Assembly: GCA_030549335.1 (NCBI GenBank)
Contig: CM060194.1
Span: 35,484,171-35,548,170, forward strand
DNA from: Pontederia crassipes
Taxonomy: Eukaryota; Streptophyta; Magnoliopsida; Commelinales; Pontederiaceae
Reading direction: 5' to 3'
DNA length: 64,000 nucleotides
Below the pieces are notes generated by a model that saw only the letters and a program-made list of their open reading frames with translations, made no database searches and was not told the origin of the DNA. Every line of letters begins with the position of its first letter. The stretch's first letter is position 1. The position numbers were made by a program, and so were the translations under genes. Of the stretch, positions 41,716 to 52,929 are shown piece by piece.

Positions 41716-43242
41716 TTGACATGATAATAAAGTTTCTTTCATTTATATGCATGGTAATATGATTGATGTGAAATTTTATTGTCATGACCTTTACCATAAT
41801 TGAAATGCTACTTTGGTTTCTTATCCCTTATACTTATTATTGTTTTGACAAAGGTCTTATAGTTGAAATATCGAATTTTATGTAGAATCATGTGGTTGTT
41901 TCATTAGTTATATTTAATAATATGAAGATATATGAATTCTCATGGATGCATTCATTCTTATATGATATTTGATTAAATCTATTTTTGATAATTCTAAAAT
42001 GCAAATTCTATTATTTGTTTTGATGTTTGGAATGATATTTAAGTATCATATTTTACATCAACATATGCATATGAATTAAATTTGTTATAAGAGTTTATTT
42101 TGATATTACTATGTGGCATTTGCTCCAACTTTGATATAACAATCATGTGAATGCCCCTCTTTGAAAGAATGATATTGATAAATCTTGATATTTTAAATTT
42201 TATGACAAATATATGAATATAATTTACATTGTCATTCTTCGTATTTATTGAATACATGTTGCCTTTGTATTTAAAGTTTTGAACTATTATGCTCACTCGA
42301 ATATTAAATTACTTATGTAAATGCTTAAATATTGTCATAATAATTCATATAGATATATTACCTATGATATGTAGAATTCTTAATATTGATAATTGACATA
42401 AACACATATGCTATGAATAATAACTAAAAGACATCTTAATATTTGTTATACGGTTGAAATATTAATTTAGATAACTGCATATTATTAAATAATGAATCAC
42501 AATGACATTTCAAATCTAATATTGTGTATGAGTTCATCATGAGATATTTTGACTTAATCATATTGCTCATATTTTTCATCTCTTTTAGAAACATTTATAC
42601 ATGAATATTAGTAAATGGGCTTAGATTTTTTTATGGACAATTATAAATGGCTCTACAATATTTGAAGTTTATTTACTACATTTGATATCATGAAACTTGA
42701 AAGTTTTTATAAATCAGCAAAGGACAAGTGGTAGGAGTAGACGAGCCTATAACCCTAGGAAGAAAATAGGAGGTCGTATTTGAGGGGTTTTTCAAAAGAG
42801 TTGAAAGCTTTTCATTGGATGTCATCTTTCTTCCATCTACTGTAGTTTGTAGTGACTATTTTTTATCTAGTTGAATTATCGAGCACTCGGAGATGGATAA
42901 GGCTATATTTTGAATGATTTTTATATTTTTTTTATAATATACCACTAATCATTGTAACTATCTTTTATTTAGCTAGGGCTGATGGATGTTTAATCCTTAT
43001 GTTTTTTTTCATTGTGCCTATTCTCATAACTATGAGTTTACTTTTATTTAATTATTTTCATGTGTTCTTAGTGTATGCATCCTATTCTAGAAACTATCTT
43101 GATTTTGGTCTATTGCATTATGATTCTTTTAAATAAATGTTGTTACCAATCTGAGCAGGGAGATTTTTCAATTTATAGATGTTTGTTAGGAGTTGAGAAG
43201 CTAATGGACTCCAATGGTACTGAGAAGTCTTGGATAGTACCT
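41716..43242. other. AT-rich sequence, no gene seen
   Basis: Follows the split Copia LTR and could be its decayed internal part, but no gag or pol motif was recognised in any frame. Confidence 0.4.
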
Positions 43243-43245
43243 TTT

Positions 43246-43981
43246 GGCTGCGTTTGGTTCGGGAATATTGAGAGAACATAAGTTCTCGAAAACTAATTGA
43301 TTTGATAAAAAAGTTTGGATTGATGTTTGGGTGAAAAAGTGTAATGATGATGATTTTAAAAGTTGATGTGATGGATAAGTTTTAGTGAGTGTTTGGATAA
43401 AAAAGGAGAACTAAGAATATAATTTATTATTTTATTAGGTATAAAAGTATAATAAATAAGAATATGTTATTAATATTATATTTTATGTAAATCATTATAT
43501 TATTAATATTATTTTTATTTATTTTGATTAAATATTTTAAATATTATTAATATTATAATTTACATACATTTAATATATTTTTAATATCCAAATATAATAT
43601 TTTTTAAAAAATAATTGAATAGTTTAATTAATAAAATATTTATTAATTACTAGAACTAATTATTTTATAAATTTTGATTAATAACATTTAATAAATTATG
43701 TTATAATATCCCTAATAATGTATTAATTTATTCTAAATTATATATGCATACATTACAAAACAATTAAAAAATAAATGAAATTCAAAAAAGTCAAAGAATG
43801 CGGCGGTACAATTGAAAAAAAAAGAAACATTCTTGCCTTCGGCAAGAATATTTGACGAGAACTTTTTGTAAAAAGTTCTCATCAAAAGTCATGTGACGAA
43901 AACATTTAATGTTCCCATCACGATAGTTGTTTGAGAATATTTCGCGACGTTCTCGCGAAATGTTTCCAACCAAACGCAACC
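43246..43981. mobile_element. 736-bp MITE with TTT target duplication and hairpin cluster
   Basis: Terminal inverted repeats of 14 bp with one mismatch (GGCTGCGTTTGGTT and rc GGTTGCGTTTGGTT), flanked by TTT on both sides (43243-43245 and 43982-43984). The end sequence is Tourist/PIF-like. No transposase. The right end carries three consecutive perfect hairpins. Relatives occur at 11041-11665. Confidence 0.75.
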
Positions 43982-43984
43982 TTT

Positions 43985-45745
43985 GAGTGAAATCGAGAGG
44001 TGGAAACTTGCATCTTTTAGGGGTGAAATCAAGAGGTGACTCCATTCTTAAGAATTGGAGATGATTCCATAATTATTTCAATCACAAATTCAAAGTGGTA
44101 ATACAAATTCATGTGGATTGCCTTTAGATTCATAATGTCTCAAACCTTTAAACATTGGAGTGAAGATTATTTGAGAAAGTAAGGGTGGAATTATTTTGTT
44201 CAATGATTTTTCTTAGTTTTCATGGAAGTAAACATTAAGCATTTGAATGTGTTCCTTACGTCCTAGTGTTCATGCCATTTGTTGACAACTCATACTTTAT
44301 ATTCTTCCTTCCTAGTTAGAATCTACCTTCAATATTATATTAAAAACAAAAAAAAGTTAGATTAACTTCTATTTTTTCAATAATTAGTTTTTAGTAGTTG
44401 TGTCTCAAACTTTATAAATCTGACTTGCTCGAGAAAGTAGATTAGATCAAGTGTGATAAACTAACTAATTTTTCTTGTAGATTGACTTTCAAGTACTATA
44501 TTGATAGTTGTACATTTGCAGTGTTGATTTGTATGCTGAGAATTATAAATTATAAAAATGGTCATGGGTTATCTTTGTATACATTTAGATTCAGTCTTCT
44601 TTGTGTGTGTATTGCTCATTTGGACCTTCATGCACACATGTAACATCTCAACTCCAAATTTGAGCTACTATTTACATTCAATCCTTAACATTTTCATGTA
44701 TCAATTCACATTATATTTAATTCTTATTCAATTTGTGATGTAGTTGTAAAATTTTGCTATTAGTTAGTATGTCAAAGAATGGGAACATAGCTCTTCTCTG
44801 ATTCTTATCATGACTTGTGTACTTATGATGTAGTGTAATTTTATGGTAGAAGAAAGAATGAACTATCAGATGTGAAAAATCTTCCATGCTTAAGATTGTA
44901 TGTATATATAAATGAATAATATAAAAAAGTTGAATATGGTATTTGTTTCTATATGACTACTCACTTACATAATAATCTTTTATTTTTATGGTTTCATATT
45001 AAATATTAAATTGCTAGTTAAACCCATTTGAATATATGTTCAAATCCTTTGAGAGCTTGAATTATATGTTATGGAACACAAATCTATACTTGGTAATAAT
45101 CACAACTAAGCATGCAAGAACATTCATTTCATTTATTAGGCTAGCATATTAACATAATATACTAATATGATTGTCATCTTCATATGATGACATCATAAAG
45201 GTCTCCATGCATGATTGCTCTAAATTTGAGAACTTAAAAACACTTAGTAAATTCTTATAATAATAATTGAATACTTGAGCAGCCTTTGAACTTCATGTTT
45301 AGGACAATCATTTTAATATGATTTTGGACATAAGTTTTTATATAATCTTATGTGCTATGCACACATGAATTTAAGTATTAAATTCTTATATGTGTGACAC
45401 ATGTACCATGCAGGGTGAAAATGAGTATATATATTTAACTACAACTAAAATTATGTTATTATTATCATTTTGTTGTTATTGTACACATGAATTAAGAAAA
45501 TGTATGCTAAACTTACAATATTTATAAAAGAACTTTGAGGAACAATATCCAATAAAAATATAAATGTATAAAATATTCAATTTCGCCATTAAACACTATC
45601 TTCATAATTTTCCTAATGAAATTTAAAAAAAATAATGATATTTTAAGCATTAGTCGAACACACTACTATTTTTACAAATATAATATATGGAAATTAAAAT
45701 ATAATATTATGATGCATTACTCTACTCGATCATGTGGAGACCTTA
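43985..45745. other. AT-rich intergenic sequence, no gene seen
   Basis: A/T-rich throughout. The ORF at 44558-44743 is hydrophobic by composition and has no known domain. No element boundaries were recognised. Confidence 0.45.
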
Positions 45746-46622
45746 TGTAATGCTATGAAATTTTACCCTTTAGCAATTAGGCTTATTTTTTTACCGCATT
45801 ACATATAATTTCTTCTTCTTGGACATTTCTTTATATGAAATGCAAAAGCAAAATAATATTAAACTATTGTTTAATAAAGTGCGAAAGCGGTTTTTATTTT
45901 CTAACTTTCTTTTCTTAATAGTTCTCCCAAAGTTAACTAACTTTCAAATAACTTTACAATGACTTCGATATTGTCCACACCTCCATTCTTACTTCTTGTT
46001 AAACTATATGTGAGATTCAATCATAGAAAAATAAATTTTTCATGACTTATGAATACTCAGTACATACATGAGATATTACAAATGGATGATATTACATGAG
46101 ATAACTTAATTTAGTTATTCAAAACATAATAATATAAAAATATACAATAACCTTTTTTTCTTTTATTTCCATTTTTATTAATTCCATTCTTTAAAATTAC
46201 CATTCTTTCTATTCATCAATATCATTCTTTCCATTATTTATCACATGCATAACTTGCACTTTACTTTTTGATCGCTTGCAATTGAGTTATTACCGGATAG
46301 AATTTGATCTTTCTTGTTTACCACATTTTGATCGCTTTACTTTTCATCCTTTTCACATGTGCGAGTTTTATTTGACCCTGAATATTTTTTGACTAGTTAG
46401 TTTTTGTTACCAAGTGGTTTTCTTTGTCCCAATAATTTTTGTTGACCTGACAAATAAACAATTAATAATTAATACAATCATTAATCAAAATAATATGGAA
46501 TTACCTTATTAATTTCTTATCAAGGGAACATTCAAATTATCATTCATCTACAAAATAGTCATGAAGTACCGAAGAAAATAGCACATTGAAAAATATTAAG
46601 TCGAATTGAATTTTGGAGCGTT
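45746..46622. mobile_element. Diverged relative of the gypsy-type LTR at 39510
   Basis: Collinear with the 5' part of 39510-41580: gtaatgctatgaaattttacc against gtaacatcccaaagttttacc, then gtttaataaagtgcgaaagcgg against ctttaataaggtgcgaaagcga, then ccaaagttaactaactttcaaataactttac. It ends near ttggagcgttata. It is shorter than its relative and lacks a clear target duplication. Confidence 0.55.
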
Positions 46623-47185
46623 ATATATATATATATTATGGCTCAAAGAAACTGAGTAATAAAAATGATTTACATTATCAAATATTGTCTGAAACTAGAA
46701 ATTGCTATGGTGTATCAATATATTTAATTAGGGGCTTTCACCGGGAACATTCAACATAAATTTTCGACTTTAACATGCTCAAAGAGGTACTTATTTGCCG
46801 GTGCACATGTTTCTTTCTTGTCTTTGAAAACCTTACCCATCAGAAATATATATACATATTATATGATCAGAAAATATCTCCGGTGAGCTATTTCAGTTAC
46901 AAGCCGAAGGAAGGCCTCTACAAAAATCTCAAAATAAATTCTCAGATGGAGAGCTAGAAAGAAACGGAACGATAGTAACATATAATATATGCGACAGTTA
47001 AACAAAATCTAGTAATAATCCACACGATGCGGTCAAAATCCAACTCAAAAAAACTACCCGGAAAGCCAACGCAACGTTAGGTGTCACACGGCCGATCAGT
47101 TCAGCCCCCTCGTCCTCCGTCTTCGCATCGCATGCATCGTCCTTCACGTCCAACTCCACGCCTCCCCTATTTTGAAGGCGCAACC

Positions 47186-47186
<1 letters not shown>
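46623..47186. other. Spacer upstream of the SKS gene
   Basis: A (TA)n patch lies at 46623-46637. The 46775-46957 ORF has no recognisable domain. GC content rises from about 47030 towards the gene. Confidence 0.4.

Positions 47187-47238
<52 letters not shown>
47187..47238. repeat. (AG)26 microsatellite upstream of the SKS gene
   Basis: 52 bp of uninterrupted AG, about 330 bases before the SKS start codon and 100 bases before the TATA candidate. GA repeats of this kind are bound by BBR/BPC factors in plants; a role here is inferred. Confidence 0.9.
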
Positions 47239-47240
<2 letters not shown>

Positions 47241-47337
47241 ATGGATCGTGTGGAGGAGGACGTCGCTCGCGTGGACGCGCACACGCATGCACGGATGGCC
47301 TCAAACCTCCTACCTCCATCGTCGTCGTCGCGCCCCT

Positions 47338-47343
47338 TATAAG
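47338..47343 (+). promoter_or_regulatory. Candidate TATA box of the SKS gene
   Basis: TATAAG in a GC-rich setting (ccccttataagtgcac), about 229 bases before the start codon. It would give a leader of about 200 nt. Confidence 0.4.
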
Positions 47344-47566
47344 TGCACTCTTCCTCCGCCTCTCAGAAGATCGAAGCACCCCGGTCGGCCTTCCGGTCAC
47401 TCTCCTCTGCATCTATCTAACCTCTCCGGGATCTTCCATGGCTTCTCGCTAAGATCTCCTCTCGCTAGCTGCTTTACACTTTTGGTTCCCCATCCGCCAT
47501 TGCGATCACTGCTAGCACTCATTTTTCATTTTTTTCTTCTGTTACGTACTGCAAATCAAAGTCAAT

Positions 47567-49442
47567 ATGTTGCGCGCCGCGGTGTTCTTAGCGTTGTTCG
47601 TCTCGGCCGTCGTCGCCGAGGACCCCTACCTGTTCTTCGACTGGAACGTGACCTACGGCACCATCTCCCCGTTGGGCGTGCCGCAGCAGGGCATCCTCAT
47701 CAACGGCCAGTTCCCCGGCCCCGACATCAACTGCACCAGCAACAACAACATCCTCGTCAACGTCTTCAACAATCTCAATGAGCCTCTCCTCTTCTCATGG
47801 TTCGAAAGACGTGATCTTTTCATTATTTTCTCTCCGTCTTTTTCTTGTTCATCACGTTCTCTAGCTTTGAATTTAATGACGAGCCAATTTTTGTATCTTC
47901 TTTACAATACAAATTAATTGATATGTGTATACATTATATAGGAACGGAATCCAGCAGAGGAAGAACTCATGGCAGGATGGAGTGGCAGGAACCAACTGCC
48001 CGATCTTGCCGGGGACTAATTTCACATACCACTTCCAGGTAAAGGATCAGATCGGAAGCTTCTTCTACTTCCCGGCGCTGGGCATGCAGAAGGCGGCCGG
48101 CGGCTTTGGCGGCCTCCGAGTCCACAGCCGTCTCCTGATCCCGGTGCCCTTCGACCCCCCGGCCGATGAGTTCAACGTCTTCATTGGCGACTGGTACACC
48201 AAGAACCACAATGTCCTGGAGAAGATCCTCGACATGGGCCGCAGCATCGCCCGCCCCAGCGGCGTTCTGATCAACGGCAAGTCCGGGAAGGACAGCACCG
48301 GGAAGGACGACGAGCCCCAGTTCACCATGGAGGCCGGGAAGACCTACCGCTACCGCGTCTGCAACGTGGGGATCCGGACGTCCCTCAACTTCCGCATCCA
48401 GGGACACTCCATGCTGCTGGTTGAGATGGACGGGTCGCACACCGTGCAGAACACGTACGACTCCCTCGACGTCCACGTCGGCCAGTGCTTCTCCGTGCTC
48501 GTCACCGCCGACAAGACCCCCATGGATTACTACCTGGTGGCCTCCACGCGGTTCATGAAGAAGATCCAGACCGCCACCGCCGTAGTTCGCTACGCCGGAT
48601 CCAGCACCCCGCCGTCGGCGGCCCTCCCCGAGGCTCCCGTCGGCTGGGCGTGGTCGCTCAACCAGTGGCGCTCCTTCCGCTGGAACCTCACCGCCAGTGC
48701 CGCCCGCCCCAACCCCCAGGGATCCTACCACTACGGCACCATCAACATCACTCGAACCATCATCCTTGCCAACGTCCACAACAGGGTGGACGGCAAGCTC
48801 CGCTACGCCCTCAACGGCGTTTCCCACGTCAACCCGGACACACCGCTGAAGCTTCTGGAATACTTCGGCGTCGCCGACAAGTTTTTCAAGTACAACATTA
48901 TCGGCGACGTGCCACCAGAAGGCAAGGACATCGCCGTGGCAGCCAACGTCATCACCGCCGAGTTCAGGACCTACATTGAGATCGTGTTTCAGAACCCAGA
49001 GAAGACCATCCAGTCCTACCACTTGGACGGCTACTCATTCTTCCCCCTCGGGTATGTGAACAAGGTTTCAATAGCATTCATTATAAACTGGAGATTGAAT
49101 AATTAAGTTGCTCATGGCGCGCGCACATCGATCTTGTCTCACAGAATGGGGCCCGGGAAGTGGGCGCCGGAGAAGCGGATTACGTACAACCTTCTCGACA
49201 CGGTGAGCAGGCACACGATCCAAGTCTACCCGAAGTCGTGGTCGGCGATCGCGCTCACCTTCGACAACGCCGGGATGTGGAACCTGAGGTCAAACATGTG
49301 GGAGCGGCAGTACCTGGGACAGCAGCTTTACGTGAGCGTCGTCTCGCCGGCGAGGTCGCTCAGGGACGAGTACAACCTGCAGCCCACCTCACTTCTCTGC
49401 GGCGCCGTCGTCGGCCTCCCCCTGCCGCCACCGTACACCTAA
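47567..49442 (+). CDS. SKS: SKU5-similar (SKS) multicopper-oxidase-like secreted protein
   Basis: Three exons (47567-47799, 47942-49051, 49145-49442) give 1641 nt, 546 codons. A signal peptide of about 17 residues (ends SAVVA) is followed by three cupredoxin domains (roughly 25-140, 150-300, 375-515). Recognisable family phrases are NGQFPGPDI, KNSWQDGV, SRHTIQVYPKSW, NAGMWNLRS and WERQYLGQQLYV. The His-X-His copper ligands of true oxidases are absent: GSFFYFPA stands where they have a YHSH-type motif, and HLDGYSFF replaces HxHGHxF. Catalysis is therefore unlikely, as known for SKU5/SKS and pollen L-ascorbate-oxidase homologues, which act in the apoplast on wall expansion. The C-terminus (PLPPPYT) lacks a GPI-type tail. 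Codons are strongly GC-ending. The exon 1 donor (gttcga) is weak. Confidence 0.93.
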
Positions 49443-49548
49443 AAGCCGCGCTCGCTCACTCGCTCCCCAGTTTCTCTCACGTGTTTCGACGTGTGCCGGC
49501 CGGTGGCGGCGTTGAGTCAAGAGCCAAACGACGACACCAATTTGGATA

Positions 49549-49554
49549 AATAAA
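49549..49554 (+). terminator. AATAAA polyadenylation signal of the SKS gene
   Basis: AATAAA 107 bases past the stop codon, followed by (TA)-rich sequence. The position is plausible for a plant 3' end. Confidence 0.45.
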
Positions 49555-49599
49555 TATATATATTTCTAATAACAGCAATAATATATATATATATGATAT

Positions 49600-50283
49600 A
49601 ATAGTAAATAGTTTAAAATGCTATTTTATTGGGACGGAATGGCAACTTTTTTTGGGGTTTGTTTTGTTTGTAAGGGATCGATGAGGAAGTAACGAACCAC
49701 TGCCGCTATGCTGAATGAATAATTTTTTTTAATTTAATTCAGTAAATATTTGGAGCTCGTATTATGTTTCTCACGATAATTCATTTTATTCACTTTTTGC
49801 ATGGTTAGATTGGTTGGAAATAATTCATGGACTGTTGTTTATTTTGTATTCACAGCCACTTTTTTTTTATGTGGAATGAAATGCAAAGTGATTAATCCAA
49901 AAATATGTAGTATGATCCAAGAGATCCAAGAGATTTCTAGCATGAGGAGTTCCGGATACTTAAGGTGACTAAAAAAGTTATATATTTTTTGTAAAAAAAT
50001 TTATTATTTTGAAATTTGGTGTATAAACTCTTGAATTACTTTGTATTATTATTTTATCATTTAAGAGTACAATCTTGGAACTAAAAGCAGGAGAGCACAC
50101 CGATGACATGTCTTCTAATAAATATTTATTATTATTTTAAAAAACATATCTAATTACTAGTTTCTCGAAAATTAAAATAACAAAATGACATATTCAATAA
50201 ACGTAAGCATCCTTATCATTCATATCCCCAACAAATCTAAACAGTATCAATTTTAATTAATGTTTGTCGTAAAAGGTAATATG
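49600..50283. other. AT-rich intergenic sequence, no gene seen
   Basis: Short repeats such as gatccaagagatccaagag near 49915 and otherwise A/T-rich DNA. No coding signal. Confidence 0.45.
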
Positions 50284-50286
50284 TAT

Positions 50287-52549
50287 CATCACAAGAAAAT
50301 GCACCTTCTGTGATCGTCAAATCCATCACAAAATAAGATTGATCTGTCGCAAATTCTCTTTTCTTTGACCAATTTGTGTCAGATTAAAATATGATAAAAA
50401 TCCATGAAAGAAAAGGCCGATAAAACGTTCGCAACAGAAGTCCTGAACACGATATCCGACACAAACTTTGGAGCATCCTGACGCAAGCCTTGACGTAAAT
50501 TCAGCACAAGATCTCACACAAAGTCCGACGCTAATGCTAGGACGCAAATTCTGTCACTACATAGCACTTAGCGTCCATTCATTCCGACACAAAGTCCATC
50601 ACAAAATATATAAAAAAAATTTAAAAAAATAAAAATAATATAGATTATGTCCATGTAATAATGTCCTTGACCGTGACCAAGTGCCTTTACAATTCCATAA
50701 AAGAGTGAAACTACTCTAGCATAAAAAAGTGAAATGTAAAATAGTTTAACCCATTTAGAGAGGAATTGCACAAACTGTAGGCCTAGAGCTGTTCAAGCTT
50801 ACAATTAAGCAAGATTTACAGAAATATCTCACAAGAAGGCAATTGATCATATGAAGATAATTTGTGGCAAACTGAAATTCAGATCAACACATGAAGAAGG
50901 AGAAGCCGAGAATAAATTTTGACCTGTTGCTATTTAGAATGCAGAACTGAAGGAAACCGAGTCCCACAGAAACTGCATTCATATGTCCACATACACAAAC
51001 TGTTGTCAGCCATTAGAACTCTATGCATATTGTTTAATTTTCTTGTCCTTCATATCATTTTCTGTCCATTCTAAACAACATGTTCAGCTGATCTCATAGT
51101 TTATAACCATAAATTCAAAATGTAACCAGACACAGAAGCTAAATGTATCTCCTAGTGTTACTATGATGACATTCTTCATAACTCATAGATAGATATTTGT
51201 GGTTCTTAAGATGAAATACTTGATTAACTAGACTGATTAAGAAATTTAGTCAATCATACTTTATATCCTTTACATAAATGATCTTTTGAGTGCACAATGC
51301 TTTCCATCCTAAAGCTACATGCCTCATGTAGTTGAGTGAAACTAAAGGGAATAGGTTACCATAATCATTTATTCCTTTAAATCGGTCATTTATATTTGAA
51401 AATAGCAAGAAAATTTTGTTAGATGTCGTTCGTAAGAGCCAATTTTGGCTATGGCAGAAATTTGCAAATGAATGATGAGGCAAATGAGATCAACTATGAA
51501 GTACTGACCAACATAGGCAAAGAGCACACAATGCATCATGACGAATATGGGCAGAGGTATTGAAGCAAGAACACCTCCAAATTTTCTTTATAATTGTCCA
51601 AAAAGCCATAAAAGGAAAAGATGATCATATATCTATACAACAAACACAAGAAGTGTGCATACGAGTTCATTATATCCATGAGAGAAGGATATCTACCTAG
51701 TTATTTGGACAACCCTCTGGCTTTCGACTCCAATCCATGTCAACAATCTAGCACTTTCACTGCACAAAAATTAAAATACATAAAACTGAAGACATTTCAA
51801 TTTCTCAAATATAAATATTTTTTTCTAAAATATCCCCAATTGATTAGTAATTTGAAATTTTATACAATGCAATTGATCCATTTGCAGTACCAAACATTTC
51901 ATCTAAAAGTATGATAATTTCCTGCACATGGAAAACATAATTGAGAACACATAACTAGCTATCACTACTCGATTTTGGGTTGTAACTCTCAAGATTGAAC
52001 ATGCATATTTGTGCACCTGCCAGCTAATTCCTCTATTGAAAACATAAGGTAGTACAGGTGTAGCACTTGCTAATCTGGATACAACACTCTGAGTTACCTA
52101 TTGACTACAAACAAAAGAAAGTCATAAGTTATGAAGATAATCTTGCTTCTCTTGAGGAACATAATATTTAATACTTTCGCCAGTGATCGATGAGTGCAAG
52201 GGTTCCATCAACAATCTAAAAAACATAGAGTGGAAAAAAATCAAAGCTAAAGTTTTAACGCACGGAACAAGTGGCATCAAAGTCAAATTTAAGCGTCGGA
52301 CCATTTATCTAACGCAAAACACTTAAACCTTGTGACTGATTGTGCATCCGCCGCACAATATGATTGGCAAAGTGTCTGACGTAGATAATTTTTGTGACAA
52401 ATGGAAAGATCAGACGCGTGTGAGCAATAAATTTTCCAAATCAATATCGAGCGCTTAATTTTAATGATAGATAGAGAAGTCTGACACATTTGACAATTAT
52501 TTTGTGACAGATGTTAATCCAACACTAATAGCTAACTTTTTTTGTAGTG
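50287..52549. mobile_element. Non-autonomous CACTA (En/Spm-type) element
   Basis: The right end reads, in reverse, CACTACAAAAAAAGTTAGC; the left end reads CATCACAAGAAAATG, a two-base variant of the CACTACAAGAAAA terminus. A 3-bp duplication TAT flanks it (50284-50286 and 50550-52552 side: 52550-52552). Subterminal regions repeat ccgacacaaa/gtccgac-type words near the left (50456, 50525, 50584) and gtctgac-type words near the right, as in CACTA elements. 2263 bp, no transposase motif seen; internal ORFs are short. Confidence 0.8.
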
Positions 52550-52869
52550 TATACATTACTGAGAATTAAATGAGATTCAATATATAAAATAAATCAAAGT
52601 TAACGACATAAATCTAATTTGATTAGAAGTATGACTATTAAGTGTCGTTTAATAAAGATTTAATATTATTTAAAATAAACTTTTATATATATAACTCTTA
52701 GTTGATTTTGTCAAATAAAACTAGAACACAACATCAATAAATTTAGTAGTACTAATACATGTTAACTTTGTATCTTAACATAACTAGTCCTAATCATTAC
52801 TAATATAACGAATCTTTGTGCTGAAATTCTAATCCTAAGCATAATAATAATCACAAACTATATGCTATG

Positions 52870-52870
<1 letters not shown>

Positions 52871-52908
<38 letters not shown>
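52871..52908. repeat. (TTA)n microsatellite
   Basis: About 12 uninterrupted TTA units, between the CACTA element and the tandem gypsy relic. Confidence 0.9.
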
Positions 52909-52929
52909 TACTATTACTTTACAAAAATT

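Noticed and set aside
39510..46622. One gypsy element with LTRs at 39510-41580 and 45746-46622
   Set aside because: The first LTR has its own perfect 5-bp duplication on both sides, the lengths differ more than twofold, and no gag/pol was found between them.
47967..49022. 351-codon open frame on the minus strand
   Set aside because: It is the antisense shadow of the GC-rich SKS exon 2; its translation is Val/Gly/Asp/His-rich with no domain.
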